Shown in pieces: positions 1-8,223 of a stretch of DNA of 64,000 nt. This DNA comes from Rhizobiaceae bacterium MnEN-MB40S. GTDB taxonomy: Bacteria > Pseudomonadota > Alphaproteobacteria > Rhizobiales > Rhizobiaceae. The notes below the pieces were generated by a model. The model saw nothing but the letters and a program-made list of their open reading frames with translations. It ran no database searches and was not told where the DNA came from. The stretch spans positions 1 to 64,000 of the forward strand of contig BRLC01000014.1 in assembly GCA_024343425.1 (NCBI GenBank), read 5' to 3'. Made by a program: the position numbers and the translations under genes. The stretch's first letter is position 1. Each line of letters starts with the position of its first letter.

Positions 1-763
1 AGCCAGAGCATGATAGCAGCGAGCTTTATAAACCCGAGGAAGTTGGCGGCGAGTTTGTCGTAGCGTGTTGCGATGCGCCGCCACTGCTTGAGCTTTGCGA
101 AGAAACCCTCAATGCCCCAACGGTTCTTGTATGCAATCGTGTCATAGGCGTGCTGGTATTTGCGATGACGGCGCGGCGGGATGACCGGCTCGCCGCCTTG
201 CTCGAGGGTGACGTCATACAGCCGGTCGGCATCATAGACGCGATCAGCGATCACCTGGCCCGCCGCCAGACCGTCGATCAGACCGCAGGCCGGCGCCATA
301 TCGTTGGCCAGGGTCGAGTTCGAAGCGGACCGGCAGTCCAAGCGCGTCGACTACGGTGTGAACCTTGGTTCCGAAGCCGCCGCGTGAGCGTCCGAGAGCC
401 TGGGCTTTCGCCCCCCCTCTTAAGCCGCGCGCCAGCGGCTTGAGCTTGTGCCCTGATCACCGTGGCATCGAGCGCCAGCCATTCCATGTCGGGGTCATTG
501 GCCACTGCCTCGAAAATCCGGTCGAATACGCCCATCTCGATCCACCGATAGTAGCGACGCTTGACCGTTTGATAGGGGCCGAAGCGGTCTTCCGGCAGGT
601 CACGCCATCGCGCGCCCGACCGCGCCAGCCACAGGATCGCATTGAAAAAGAGCCGAGCGTCGCTTCGCGGGCCACGCTTGCCTTTGCGCCCGCCGGGTAC
701 GAACTCCCGCAGCACCGCCCACTGATCGTTCCGAAGAATCTCGCCTTCCACACCAGCCTCCAA
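1..763 (-). pseudogene. IS5-family transposase, frame-disrupted and partial
   Basis: A DDE transposase of the IS5 family (DUF4096 N-terminal part, then the DDE domain) that would move its element by cut-and-paste. The first frame (TTG at 763) has the typical N-terminal features GARWRDLPEDRFGPYQTVK and WLALDATVIRAQ, which carries the first catalytic Asp. The frame changes at a run of seven C (411-417, G on the coding strand), where IS427-type elements use programmed frameshifting; the next frame carries RGGFGTKVHTVVDALGLPV. A second frame change near 297-320 is needed to reach DMAPACGLIDGLAAGQV, and from there the frame is open to the window edge with YKNRWGIEGFFAKLKQW. Two shifts suggest the copy is inactive unless one is a sequencing error. 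The C-terminal end is outside the window. Confidence 0.7.
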
Positions 764-804
764 AAGCCAGTGTTGAATCTGATTTGCGGGACTGTGGGAA
801 TCCC
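1..804 (-). mobile_element. IS5-family insertion sequence, partial, one end visible
   Basis: The element runs off the left edge of the window. Its transposase is read leftward from 763. The visible end is probably at about 804, where the sequence GGGATTCCCACAGTCCC (read on the minus strand, 788-804) abuts a TA dinucleotide at 805-806. This would fit the IS427 subgroup of IS5, which commonly duplicates TA-type targets. The second end and second terminal repeat lie outside the window, so the boundary is inferred. Confidence 0.6.
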
Positions 805-1101
805 TAAGTCGTTAAATTGTAACTACAGCCTAGTGATTTGATGCCGTACTGGTCCGCGAGCTGCATGCCTGCTTCGAGCTGTAAAGCAGTTGTTCGATTT
901 CAAACTCCGCACGGCAGCTAAGTCCCCATTGCCGACCTCCGCGGCGAACGCATCAAACGTGGAGGCTGTCCCGAAAGCAGGCGCCGGCTTCCCATCATTT
1001 GTGGATATATTCCCGAGACCGCTTTGCCGGTGCTTCAAATTGTCAAAACACTCACTCCACTATTCGGGCAGAGCCCGAATGCGATCATTTCGGCCGAACC
1101 A
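805..1101. other. Intergenic stretch between IS element and pcaF, no gene supported
   Basis: No reading frame here has a recognisable domain. A 71-codon frame at 823-1038 on the minus strand has no family features I know and is not called. The only clear structure is the stem-loop at 1062-1080, listed separately. The stretch may hold remains of a gene cut by the insertion sequence, but I cannot show that. Confidence 0.5.
1062..1080 (-). terminator. Stem-loop downstream of pcaF, possible transcript end
   Basis: A perfect 8-bp inverted repeat, ATTCGGGC / GCCCGAAT with a 3-nt loop, lies about 20 nt past the pcaF stop. No T run follows directly on the minus strand (a TTTT lies about 12 nt further on), so this is a non-canonical terminator or an mRNA 3'-end-stabilising hairpin rather than a textbook intrinsic terminator. 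Confidence 0.4.
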
Positions 1102-2307
1102 CTACACCCGCTCCAGCGCCACTGCGATGCCCTGGCCGACGCCGATGCACATGGTGGCGAGCGCCAGTTTGCCGCCTCGGACGCCGAGTTCGAGCGCGGC
1201 CGTGCCGGCGATGCGCGCGCCGGACATGCCGAGCGGGTGGCCGAGCGCGATCGCGCCGCCATTGGCGTTGACGAAATCCGCGTCTTCGGCGATGCCGAGG
1301 TCGCGCAGCACGGCGATGCCCTGACTGGCGAAAGCCTCGTTCAGTTCCACAACGTCGAAATCGGTCGGCTTGACGCCCAGCCGTGCGCACAGCTTCTTCG
1401 TCGCCGGCGCGGGACCGATGCCCATGATGCGTGGCGGAACGCCGGCGGTCGCCCCGCCGAGAACGCGGGCGATGGGCGTGAGACCGTATTTCTTCACGGC
1501 TTCTTCAGAGGCGACGATAAGAGCGGCCGCGCCGTCATTGACGCCGGAAGCGTTGCCGGCCGTGACCGTGCCATCCTTGCGGAAGGGCGTGCCGAGCTTC
1601 GCCAGCTGCTCCATCGAGGTTTCGCGCGGATGCTCGTCGCTGTCGACGACAATCGGATCGCCCTTGCGCTGCGGTATCGAGACGGGGGTGATTTCCTTCG
1701 CCAGCCGACCATTGGCCTGGGCGGCGGCGGCCTTGGCCTGGGAGCGAAGCGCGAAGGCGTCCTGATCGACGCGCGACACGTTGAAATCAGCGGCGACGTT
1801 CTCGCCCGTCTCCGGCATGGAATCGACGCCGTATTGCGCTTTCATAACCGGGTTGACGAAGCGCCAGCCGATGGTCGTGTCGTAGATTTCTGCGTTGCGC
1901 GAGAATGCCGTCGACGCCTTGGGCATCACGAAAGGCGCGCGCGACATGGATTCGACGCCGCCGGCGATGATCAGATGCGCCTCGCCGGCCTTGATGGCGC
2001 GCGCGGCCGTAATCAGCGCATCCATGCCGGATCCGCACAGCCGGTTGATCGTTGCGCCCGGCACCGATTCCGGCAGTCCTGCAAGCAGCAGGCTCATACG
2101 CGCGACGTTGCGATTGTCTTCGCCCGCCTGGTTGGCGCAGCCATAGAGGACTTCGTCGATCGCCTCGAAATCCAGCGAAGGATTGCGTTCTTTAAGGGCC
2201 TTCAGCGGAACTGCGCCCAGATCGTCAGCCCGCACGGCAGACAGCGCGCCGCCGAAGCGGCCAATTGGAGTGCGGATATAATCGCAGATATAAGCTTCGC
2301 TCATCAT
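1102..2307 (-). CDS. pcaF: 3-oxoadipyl-CoA thiolase
   Basis: A thiolase that cleaves 3-oxoadipyl-CoA to succinyl-CoA and acetyl-CoA, the last step of the beta-ketoadipate pathway. The protein is about 400 residues, normal for the family. It has the nucleophilic Cys near residue 90 in RLCGSGMDA, the His motif NANGGAIALGHPLGMSGAR and the C-terminal Cys/Gly motif ATMCIGVGQG. The start is one of two adjacent ATG codons (2307 or 2304) that overlap the pcaJ stop, which implies translational coupling in a pcaHGIJF operon. The thiolase superfamily also includes acetyl-CoA acetyltransferases; pcaF is assigned from its place directly after pcaIJ. Confidence 0.93.
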   Translation of the reverse strand: MMSEAYICDYIRTPIGRFGGALSAVRADDLGAVPLKALKERNPSLDFEAIDEVLYGCANQAGEDNRNVARMSLLLAGLPESVPGATINRLCGSGMDALITAARAIKAGEAHLIIAGGVESMSRAPFVMPKASTAFSRNAEIYDTTIGWRFVNPVMKAQYGVDSMPETGENVAADFNVSRVDQDAFALRSQAKAAAAQANGRLAKEITPVSIPQRKGDPIVVDSDEHPRETSMEQLAKLGTPFRKDGTVTAGNASGVNDGAAALIVASEEAVKKYGLTPIARVLGGATAGVPPRIMGIGPAPATKKLCARLGVKPTDFDVVELNEAFASQGIAVLRDLGIAEDADFVNANGGAIALGHPLGMSGARIAGTAALELGVRGGKLALATMCIGVGQGIAVALERV

Positions 2308-3095
2308 GCAGCCTTTTCTTTCTTGCCGGAATGGGCGATCCGGGTGCGTTCTCTCAGATCCCGCAGCGTCTTGAGCTCGAGTTCGGTCGGCGCCGGCGTG
2401 ACTTCGAGATCGTCGGCGAATTTGACCGTCCAGCCGCAGGTCGCCTGGACCTCGTCGCGGGTAACGCCCGGATGCAGGGAAACGACGGTGAACTCCTTCG
2501 TTTCGGGATCCGGCTTCCAGACAGCGAGATCGGTGATCAGCAGCGTCGGCCCGGCTGTCTCGATGCCGAGTTTCCTGCGGGCGTCGCCGCCGTCTCCATG
2601 GCCGAAGGAGGTGAAGAAATCGATCTTGTCGACCATGCCCCGCAGCGACTGTTTCATGGTGATATAAACCTGCTGCGAGGAGGTCGCGATTTCAGGCGCG
2701 CCGCCGCCGCCAGGCAGGCGGGTCTTCGGGTGATGGTAGTCGCCGATGACGGTCGTGTTGATGTTGCCGAACTTGTCGAGCTGGGCCGCGCCCAGGAAGC
2801 CGATGGTGATCCGGCCGCCCTGCAGCCAGTACCGGAACATCTCCGGCACGGAAACGGTGGTGATCGCGGTGTCGCACAGTTCGCCGTCGCCGATCGACAG
2901 GGGTAGAACGTCCGGCGCCGTGCCGATCGTGCCGCTTTCATAGATCAGCGTGATGTCCGGCGCGTGGGTGAGACGCGCCACGTTGCAGGCCGCCGACGGC
3001 GCCCCGATGCCGACGAAGCAGACGTCGTCGTTCGTCAGCGCGCGCGACGCAGCGATGGTCATCATCTCATCGGGTGTGAAATCGTTCTCGCTCAT
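2304..3095 (-). CDS. pcaJ: 3-oxoadipate CoA-transferase, subunit B
   Basis: The beta subunit of the succinyl-CoA:3-oxoadipate CoA-transferase, which activates 3-oxoadipate for thiolysis by PcaF. At 263 residues it belongs to the longer, glutaconate-CoA-transferase-like subunit type. The motif LIYESGTIG near residue 50 carries the Glu expected to form the enzyme-CoA thioester. LPGGGGAPEIATSS is the conserved glycine-rich loop. The start overlaps the pcaI stop by ATGA, and its own stop overlaps pcaF by ATGA. Regulation is expected through PcaQ as part of the operon. Confidence 0.9.
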   Translation of the reverse strand: MSENDFTPDEMMTIAASRALTNDDVCFVGIGAPSAACNVARLTHAPDITLIYESGTIGTAPDVLPLSIGDGELCDTAITTVSVPEMFRYWLQGGRITIGFLGAAQLDKFGNINTTVIGDYHHPKTRLPGGGGAPEIATSSQQVYITMKQSLRGMVDKIDFFTSFGHGDGGDARRKLGIETAGPTLLITDLAVWKPDPETKEFTVVSLHPGVTRDEVQATCGWTVKFADDLEVTPAPTELELKTLRDLRERTRIAHSGKKEKAA

Positions 3096-3946
3096 GCTGC
3101 AGTCCTCAGATCCTTGACCCTGTCGGCGAACGCATCCGGGTCCGCGTCAAGGACGTTTTCCTTCATCCATGTCAGGAACGTGTCGCGGTCGGCTGCGATC
3201 TTGTCCCACTCGATGTAGCGGGCGTTGTCGCGGTCGTAGTAACCGTGCGTGTAGGACGGATGGGCGCCGCCGGGAACAGTGGAGATCGCCGAAACCGTCC
3301 AGTGCGGCAGGATGCAGGTATTCGGATGCTCGTCGAACTCGTCGACCACTTCCTCGACCGTGACGACCGACCGCTTTGCGGCAAGCACGGCTTCCTTCTG
3401 GATGCCGATGATGCCTTCGATCAGCACGTTGCCTTTCTTGTCCGCCCGCTGGGCGTGAATGAAGGTGACGTCCGGGCGCACAGACGGGATCGCCGCGAGT
3501 TTCTCGCCGGTGAAGGGGCAGATGATCGATTTGATGTTCGGATTGACCTCCGCAAGGCCGGCGCCGCGATAACCGCGGAAGACGGCGCAGGGCAGACCGG
3601 CCGCCCCCGCCTCGTATGCATTCGCCATGGCGGCGTGGCTGTGTTCCTCGATCTCGAGCGACTGCGGCCAGTTGTTTTCCACTGCGTCGCGAACCCGACG
3701 CAACAGGCCGACGCCCGGATTGCCGACATAGGAAAAGATCATTTTCCTGACCATGCCCATGCCGACCATCTGGTCGTAGACGATATCCGGCGTCATGCGG
3801 ATAAGCGTCAGGTCCTTGCGGTTCTGACGGATCGCCTCATGGGCCGCCGCATGCGGAATGAGGTGCGTGAAGCCCTCGAATGCGACAGCGTCGCCGTCCT
3901 TCAGATTTTCCGCGACCGCGTCGCGGAGTGACATGAAACTCGCCAT
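3092..3946 (-). CDS. pcaI: 3-oxoadipate CoA-transferase, subunit A
   Basis: The alpha subunit of the 3-oxoadipate CoA-transferase, partner of PcaJ. The start is placed at the ATG at 3946 (MASFMSLRDAVAENLKDGD), which has an AGAAAGAGG ribosome site just upstream; the frame stays open further up inside pcaG, but that sequence is only an out-of-frame copy of the dioxygenase gene. The product is 284 residues. Typical features are the N-terminal DGDAVAFEGFTH, which corresponds to the CoA-transferase oxyanion/glycine region, and YVGNPGVGLLRRVR. It is separated from pcaG by only a few bases. Confidence 0.88.
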   Translation of the reverse strand: MASFMSLRDAVAENLKDGDAVAFEGFTHLIPHAAAHEAIRQNRKDLTLIRMTPDIVYDQMVGMGMVRKMIFSYVGNPGVGLLRRVRDAVENNWPQSLEIEEHSHAAMANAYEAGAAGLPCAVFRGYRGAGLAEVNPNIKSIICPFTGEKLAAIPSVRPDVTFIHAQRADKKGNVLIEGIIGIQKEAVLAAKRSVVTVEEVVDEFDEHPNTCILPHWTVSAISTVPGGAHPSYTHGYYDRDNARYIEWDKIAADRDTFLTWMKENVLDADPDAFADRVKDLRTAA

Positions 3947-3957
3947 GGCGCCTCTTT

Positions 3958-4572
3958 CTAGATATCGAAGAAAACAGTTTCGTTCGGACCCTGCAGGTTG
4001 ATGTCGAACGTGTAGGTGTTTCCCTCCCGGCCCGCGATCAGGGTCGGCACCCGGACACGGTGTTCGACGCGGGCCAGCACCGGATCTTCCGCATTGGCCT
4101 CTTCCTCGTCGCCGAAATACATGCGCGTGTTCAGACCGAGATTGATGCCGCGCGCAACAATCCAGAAGGTGACGTGCGGCGCCTGCATGCGCCCGTCCAC
4201 GAAGGGAACCCGTCCCGGCTTGATGGTCTCGAAAGTGAAGACGCCGGTTGTCATGTCCGTCGGCTGCCGGCCCCACCCTTTAAAGTTGGGATCGGCGAGA
4301 CCGCGCGTTTCGGCGGGGCTGTTGTAGAGCCCTTTGTGATCGGCCTGCCAGATTTCCAGAAGAGCGTCCTTCAGCGGCGTGCCGCTGCCGTCGATGACCC
4401 TGCCGGTGATGGTGATGCGCTCGCCGAGCGTATCGTCATTGACCATGACCTTGCCGAGGTCCTCGTCATAGACGCCTTCGATGCCGGTGAAGTTCGGCGT
4501 GCAGCCGATGTGAACGTAAGGGCCTGCGGTCTGTGACGCGCTTTCCTTCAGCATGTTGAGAGCCTGGGCCAT
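3958..4572 (-). CDS. pcaG: Protocatechuate 3,4-dioxygenase, alpha subunit
   Basis: The alpha chain of the intradiol ring-cleavage dioxygenase that opens protocatechuate to 3-carboxy-cis,cis-muconate. It is 204 residues, normal for PcaG, with the family features GPYVHIGCTPNF, ALLEIWQADHKG and APHVTFWIVARG. Alpha subunits lack the full iron ligand set carried by PcaH, which agrees with the single His in the APHVTF segment. The start is one base beyond the pcaH stop and is preceded by AAGGAGGG inside pcaH, so the two subunits are made together. Confidence 0.92.
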   Translation of the reverse strand: MAQALNMLKESASQTAGPYVHIGCTPNFTGIEGVYDEDLGKVMVNDDTLGERITITGRVIDGSGTPLKDALLEIWQADHKGLYNSPAETRGLADPNFKGWGRQPTDMTTGVFTFETIKPGRVPFVDGRMQAPHVTFWIVARGINLGLNTRMYFGDEEEANAEDPVLARVEHRVRVPTLIAGREGNTYTFDINLQGPNETVFFDI

Positions 4573-4573
4573 G

Positions 4574-5314
4574 TCAATTGCCCTCCTTGCGGTTTTCGAA
4601 CATGGTCGAGCGGCGGCCGCGCAGCACGATGTCGAACTTGAAGGCCCGTGAATCCATGGGGATGGTGTTGTTCATGTCGAGCGGCGCCGTCAACCGGCTG
4701 ATCGCTTCCGGATCGCCGATCGTGTTGACGATCGGGCAGATCGGGATAAGCGGATCGCCTTCGAAGTACATCTGGGTGATCAGCCGCTGCGCAAAGCCGT
4801 GACCGAAGATCGAGAAGTGTATGTGGGCGGGACGCCAGTCGTTGACGCCATTCGGCCAGGGATAGGGACCCGGCTTGATGGTCCGGAAGGCATAGGAGCC
4901 GTCGTCATCCGTAATGGTCCGTCCGCAGCCGCCGAAATTGGGATCAAGCGGCGCAAGATAGGTTTCCTTCTTGTGGCGATACCGACCAGCGGCATTGGCC
5001 TGCCAGAATTCGACAAGCGCGCCGGAAACGCCCCTGCCCCGCTCGTCCAGCACCCGACCGTGAACGACGATCCGCTCGCCGATCGCGCTTTCGCCCGGCT
5101 TGGCGTAGTTGTAGATCAGATCATCATCCATCTCGCCGAGCATATCGTGACCGAACACCGGGCCAGTGATCTCGCTGACCGTGTTCGACAGCGACAGCAG
5201 CGCCTTTTGAGGCGACCGCAAAACGCTGGTCTTGTAGTCAGGCGTGAAGGCTTTTGGATGCCAGCTCCTGTCACGGGGGAAAAACGCCCCGGTTTCCGCT
5301 AGTGTATTACGCAT
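4574..5314 (-). CDS. pcaH: Protocatechuate 3,4-dioxygenase, beta subunit
   Basis: The catalytic beta chain of protocatechuate 3,4-dioxygenase, binding the non-heme Fe(III). The four ligands known for the family are visible: Tyr in [10 protein letters not shown], Tyr in [10 protein letters not shown], and two His in [10 protein letters not shown]. At 246 residues it is the usual length. It is the first gene of the pcaHGIJF run. A 129-bp gap with a short inverted repeat (5348-5361) separates it from the upstream pcaC, so it may have its own promoter as well as read-through from pcaC. Confidence 0.95.
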   Translation of the reverse strand: MRNTLAETGAFFPRDRSWHPKAFTPDYKTSVLRSPQKALLSLSNTVSEITGPVFGHDMLGEMDDDLIYNYAKPGESAIGERIVVHGRVLDERGRGVSGALVEFWQANAAGRYRHKKETYLAPLDPNFGGCGRTITDDDGSYAFRTIKPGPYPWPNGVNDWRPAHIHFSIFGHGFAQRLITQMYFEGDPLIPICPIVNTIGDPEAISRLTAPLDMNNTIPMDSRAFKFDIVLRGRRSTMFENRKEGN

Positions 5315-5347
5315 TATCGACCTCCAAGGTCTGCTGAGTGGTCCATT

Positions 5348-5361
5348 GGTATTGAATTACC
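5348..5361. promoter_or_regulatory. Short inverted repeat upstream of pcaH, possible PcaQ site
   Basis: GGTATTGAATTACC is an inverted repeat of GGTA / TACC around six bases, 34 bp before the pcaH start. PcaQ boxes described in rhizobia are ATAACC/GGTTAT-like dyads, so this is a plausible but unproven LysR-type operator. It is short enough to occur by chance. Confidence 0.3.
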
Positions 5362-5443
5362 GGTTCCTCATCCCTCAATGCCAATATTCCAATGCTGGCT
5401 TGTCTTTTCTTATTTTTGCAGCCGCTCGAGACAACCGTCAAAC

Positions 5444-5851
5444 TTACGATGCGGCTTCCTCGGCGTCCATTTCGTCGAATGTCTTCTTTACGATCTTGAT
5501 CGCGTGATTGGCGGCGGGCACGCCGGCGTAGACGGCGACATGCAGCATCGCCTCGCGAATGTCTTCGCGCGTCGCGCCCGTATTGGCCGTTGCGCGGACA
5601 TGCATGGCGACCTCGTCATAGTGTCCGAGCGCCGAAAGCAGCGCAATCGTGACCATGGAGCGTTCCCGCGGAGTCCACTGATCTCGCGACCAGACGTGGC
5701 TCCAGGCGGCTTCGACGATCAGTTCCTGGAACGGGGCGTCGAAATCGATCTTCGAGGCTTCGGCGCGGTCGACATGGTCGTCGCCCAGCACGCGCCTGCG
5801 CGTGGCCATACCCTCGGAATACCGCTTCGAAACTGGCGGGGTTTGGGTCAT
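5444..5851 (-). CDS. pcaC: 4-carboxymuconolactone decarboxylase
   Basis: Converts 4-carboxymuconolactone to 3-oxoadipate enol-lactone. The 135-residue product is the standard single-domain length, with the family signature RERSMVTIALLSALGHYDE, the histidine-containing segment MHVRATANTGATREDIREAM and VYAGVPAANHA. Unlike the AhpD-type relatives it has no CxxC pair, so a decarboxylase role is favoured. It is divergent from pcaQ and upstream of pcaH. The preceding (pcaB) and following (pcaD) activities are not encoded next to it. Confidence 0.93.
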   Translation of the reverse strand: MTQTPPVSKRYSEGMATRRRVLGDDHVDRAEASKIDFDAPFQELIVEAAWSHVWSRDQWTPRERSMVTIALLSALGHYDEVAMHVRATANTGATREDIREAMLHVAVYAGVPAANHAIKIVKKTFDEMDAEEAAS

Positions 5852-5951
5852 CGATCACTCCGTCGTCAATTTGTTCGGGATGTCCTCCGGATCTGCGGCG
5901 TCATGGCCGACGCGTTTCGAAAACCGCGCCACACGAACCGGCAACCTCCCT

Positions 5952-5982
5952 ACCGATGACAATTTACATATTTCTTCGGTAA
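5952..5982. promoter_or_regulatory. Inverted repeat in the pcaC-pcaQ divergent promoter
   Basis: TACCGA (5952-5957) and TCGGTA (5977-5982) form a 6-bp inverted repeat with a 19-bp AT-rich spacer in the 172-bp gap between pcaC and pcaQ. LysR regulators normally bind such dyads in the shared promoter of the regulator and its target. Assignment to PcaQ rests on position only. Confidence 0.35.
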
Positions 5983-6023
5983 TGAATAATGATAAATATC
6001 AAACTTTGAATACCGTAAATGAT

Positions 6024-6956
6024 ATGAATCAACTCCGACGGATCAAATTGCGCCATCTTGAGACCTTCGTGGAGGTGGCCCGACAGAAAAGCGTGAGCCG
6101 CGCCGCCGACGCGCTCAACCTGACTCAGCCTGCCGTGACCCGCACCTTGCGGGAACTGGAGGAGATCTGCGGCAAGCCGCTGGTGGAGAAGGAAGGACGC
6201 GGAATCCGGATTTCGCACTACGGCGAAATCTTCCTGCGCTACGCAGGCAGCAGCATCACCGCCGCGCGCAACGGCGTCAACGCGCTGTCCGAACTGAGCC
6301 TCGACGACGGACCGCGCATCCGGCTTGGGGCCCTGCCGACTGTCTCGACCACGATCATTCCGCAGGCCGTGTCCCGCTACCTCCGGTCGGGCATGCGCAA
6401 CCGGCTGAAGGTGGTGACCGGTGAAAATCGGGTGCTGCTCGACCAGTTGCGCAACGGCGAACTCGATCTCGTCATGGGCCGGCTGCCGGCGCCGGAAAAC
6501 ATGCAGGGCCTGGTGTTCGAGCCGCTTTACCGCGACCGCGTGGTCATCGCCGTCGATGCGTCGCATCCGCTCGCCGGAAAACGCCAGATCAGCGTCGACA
6601 GCCTCGACGACTTTCCGGTCATCGTGCCGAGCGACAACAGCATCATCCGTCCTTTCGTCGACAGGCTTTTCGTCGAACAGGGCATTTCCGAGCCGCGACA
6701 GGCGATCGAATCGGTTTCGGATTCCTTCGGGCGCGCCATGCTGCGCAATTACCAGGCGATCTGGATCATCTCGCGCGGCGTGATCGCGGCCGAAATCGAA
6801 AGCGGCGAATTCGTCACCTTGCCGATCGACACGGAAACGACTCTCGGTTCGATCGGCATCAACACCAGGGCCCAGACTGCGCTTGATCCGGCGGGAGAAT
6901 ATTTCGCCGAAGTTCTGCGCCGGATCGTGGCCGAGGCAGGGTTGGGCCGTGAGTGA
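6024..6956 (+). CDS. pcaQ: LysR-type activator of protocatechuate catabolism
   Basis: A LysR-family regulator that in Agrobacterium and Sinorhizobium activates pca genes, with beta-carboxymuconate-type intermediates as inducer. I place the start at ATG 6024 (MNQLRRIKLRHLETF), which gives 310 residues, the family norm; the frame is open further upstream but that part would run into the promoter. The N-terminal winged helix reads SVSRAADALNLTQPAVTRTL; the rest is a periplasmic-binding-like effector domain with GALPTVSTTIIPQA. It is divergent from pcaC, the classic LysR arrangement. Confidence 0.9.
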   Translation: MNQLRRIKLRHLETFVEVARQKSVSRAADALNLTQPAVTRTLRELEEICGKPLVEKEGRGIRISHYGEIFLRYAGSSITAARNGVNALSELSLDDGPRIRLGALPTVSTTIIPQAVSRYLRSGMRNRLKVVTGENRVLLDQLRNGELDLVMGRLPAPENMQGLVFEPLYRDRVVIAVDASHPLAGKRQISVDSLDDFPVIVPSDNSIIRPFVDRLFVEQGISEPRQAIESVSDSFGRAMLRNYQAIWIISRGVIAAEIESGEFVTLPIDTETTLGSIGINTRAQTALDPAGEYFAEVLRRIVAEAGLGRE

Positions 6957-7080
6957 CTATGGCGGCTGCGATATTCTGTCCGAAATTCGACGCGATTGAC
7001 GCCTTGCGACGTTCACCGATGGTTTTTTAAACTGCTGGCCAACAACAGATTCGTTTCGTACACGGGTGACAGGCATAATC

Positions 7081-8217
7081 ATGAAAATTTGGCGGCGAAC
7101 AGACAGGCAAACAGGCGCGACAGTCGACCAGCGTGGATTACGAATGATGCTCGTGCTGCTTGGCGTGCTGCTCTTTCAGCCGGCCGTCGCCAGCGCCCAG
7201 GCCCAGCAAGGCGTCTCGCAACCCGTCACCGTCGGCGTCTGGATCAACCCGCCTTTCGTCATGAAAAAGGACGACGCCTATACGGGCATGGCGATCCGGC
7301 TGTGGGAGATGCTCGCCGAGGAACTGGACCTCGAATACGAGTACAAGGAATACCCGACGGTTCGCAGTCTCGTCGACGCGACGGCTGAAGGCGACAGCGA
7401 CATCGCCGTCACGAACCTGACGATTACCCGCAACCGCGCCCAACGTGTCGACTTCACGCAGCCCTGGTATGATTCAGGCCTCAGAGTGATGATCGACGGC
7501 GACCGGCGCTCCGGTTTTCGCGACATCGTTGCGGGTCTCGCAGACGCCGGATTCCTGCGCGCCTACGCCTGGCTCGTCGGGATCATCATCTTCGCGACGA
7601 TCTTGCTGACGATATTCGATCGCCGCTTCAATCCGGATTTTCCCAAACGCTGGCGCGACGGCGTCGCTGAGAGTTTCTACACGGTCATGTCGGTTGCGAC
7701 CTCGGGGCGTCCGCCTTCGCGCAAGAACCTGTTCGGCTGGCTCGGGCGCATGTGGCAGGGCATCTGGCTGATCTGCGGCATCGCCGTCATCGCCTATGTC
7801 ACCTCCACCGTGACGAGCGTGATGACGACGCTGTCCCTGACGAGCCAGATCAACGGCCTTGCCGATCTGCCCGGCAAGGTGGTCGGCGTGTTCGAGGGAA
7901 GCGTCTCGGAAGACTTCATTGACGCCACCGGCATCGAATATGTCTCCTACCCCGGCATCGACAGCGCCGCCAAAGCCCTGCTCGCCGATGATATCGCTGC
8001 GATCGTGGGCGACGCCCCGGTGCTCGAATACTATACGGAACAGAACGCGGAAGAGCCCTATCAGGTGGTTGGCAAGATCTTCAATCCCGACAAATACGGT
8101 TTCGCCCTGCCGCAAAACAGTCCGCTGACAAAATCGCTCACGCTCTCTCTGCTGACGCTGAAGGAAAACGGCGCCGTGGAGGAACTGCGCTCCGACTATT
8201 TCAGTTCCGGGAGATAA
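7081..8217 (+). CDS. Prokaryotic ionotropic-glutamate-receptor-like protein
   Basis: A solute-binding domain split by an ion-channel-like insert, as in bacterial GluR0-type receptors (Lig_chan plus SBP_bac_3). Counting from ATG 7081 (378 residues): signal peptide about 20-40, first lobe 48-140 with the ligand-type signature ITRNRAQRVDFTQPWYDSG, membrane segment 161-179 (YAWLVGIIIFATILLTIF), a pore-like loop 194-216, membrane segment 224-252 ending in TSTVTSVMTTLSL, then the second lobe. The loop reads TVMSVATSGRPP where potassium-type receptors have TVGYGD, so the selectivity filter is not conserved. GTG 7066 and ATG 7144 are alternative starts. It stands alone; no permease or ATPase genes are adjacent, which argues against an ordinary amino acid ABC transporter component. 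Confidence 0.8.
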   Translation: MKIWRRTDRQTGATVDQRGLRMMLVLLGVLLFQPAVASAQAQQGVSQPVTVGVWINPPFVMKKDDAYTGMAIRLWEMLAEELDLEYEYKEYPTVRSLVDATAEGDSDIAVTNLTITRNRAQRVDFTQPWYDSGLRVMIDGDRRSGFRDIVAGLADAGFLRAYAWLVGIIIFATILLTIFDRRFNPDFPKRWRDGVAESFYTVMSVATSGRPPSRKNLFGWLGRMWQGIWLICGIAVIAYVTSTVTSVMTTLSLTSQINGLADLPGKVVGVFEGSVSEDFIDATGIEYVSYPGIDSAAKALLADDIAAIVGDAPVLEYYTEQNAEEPYQVVGKIFNPDKYGFALPQNSPLTKSLTLSLLTLKENGAVEELRSDYFSSGR

Positions 8218-8223
8218 CCGCTC

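Noticed and set aside
823..1038. 71-codon minus-strand frame between the IS element and pcaF
   Set aside because: No ribosome site, domain or coding neighbour supports it.
3947..4276. N-terminal extension of the pcaI frame that would give a 394-residue protein
   Set aside because: It overlaps pcaG in another frame, has no CoA-transferase similarity, and ATG 3946 has a good ribosome site.
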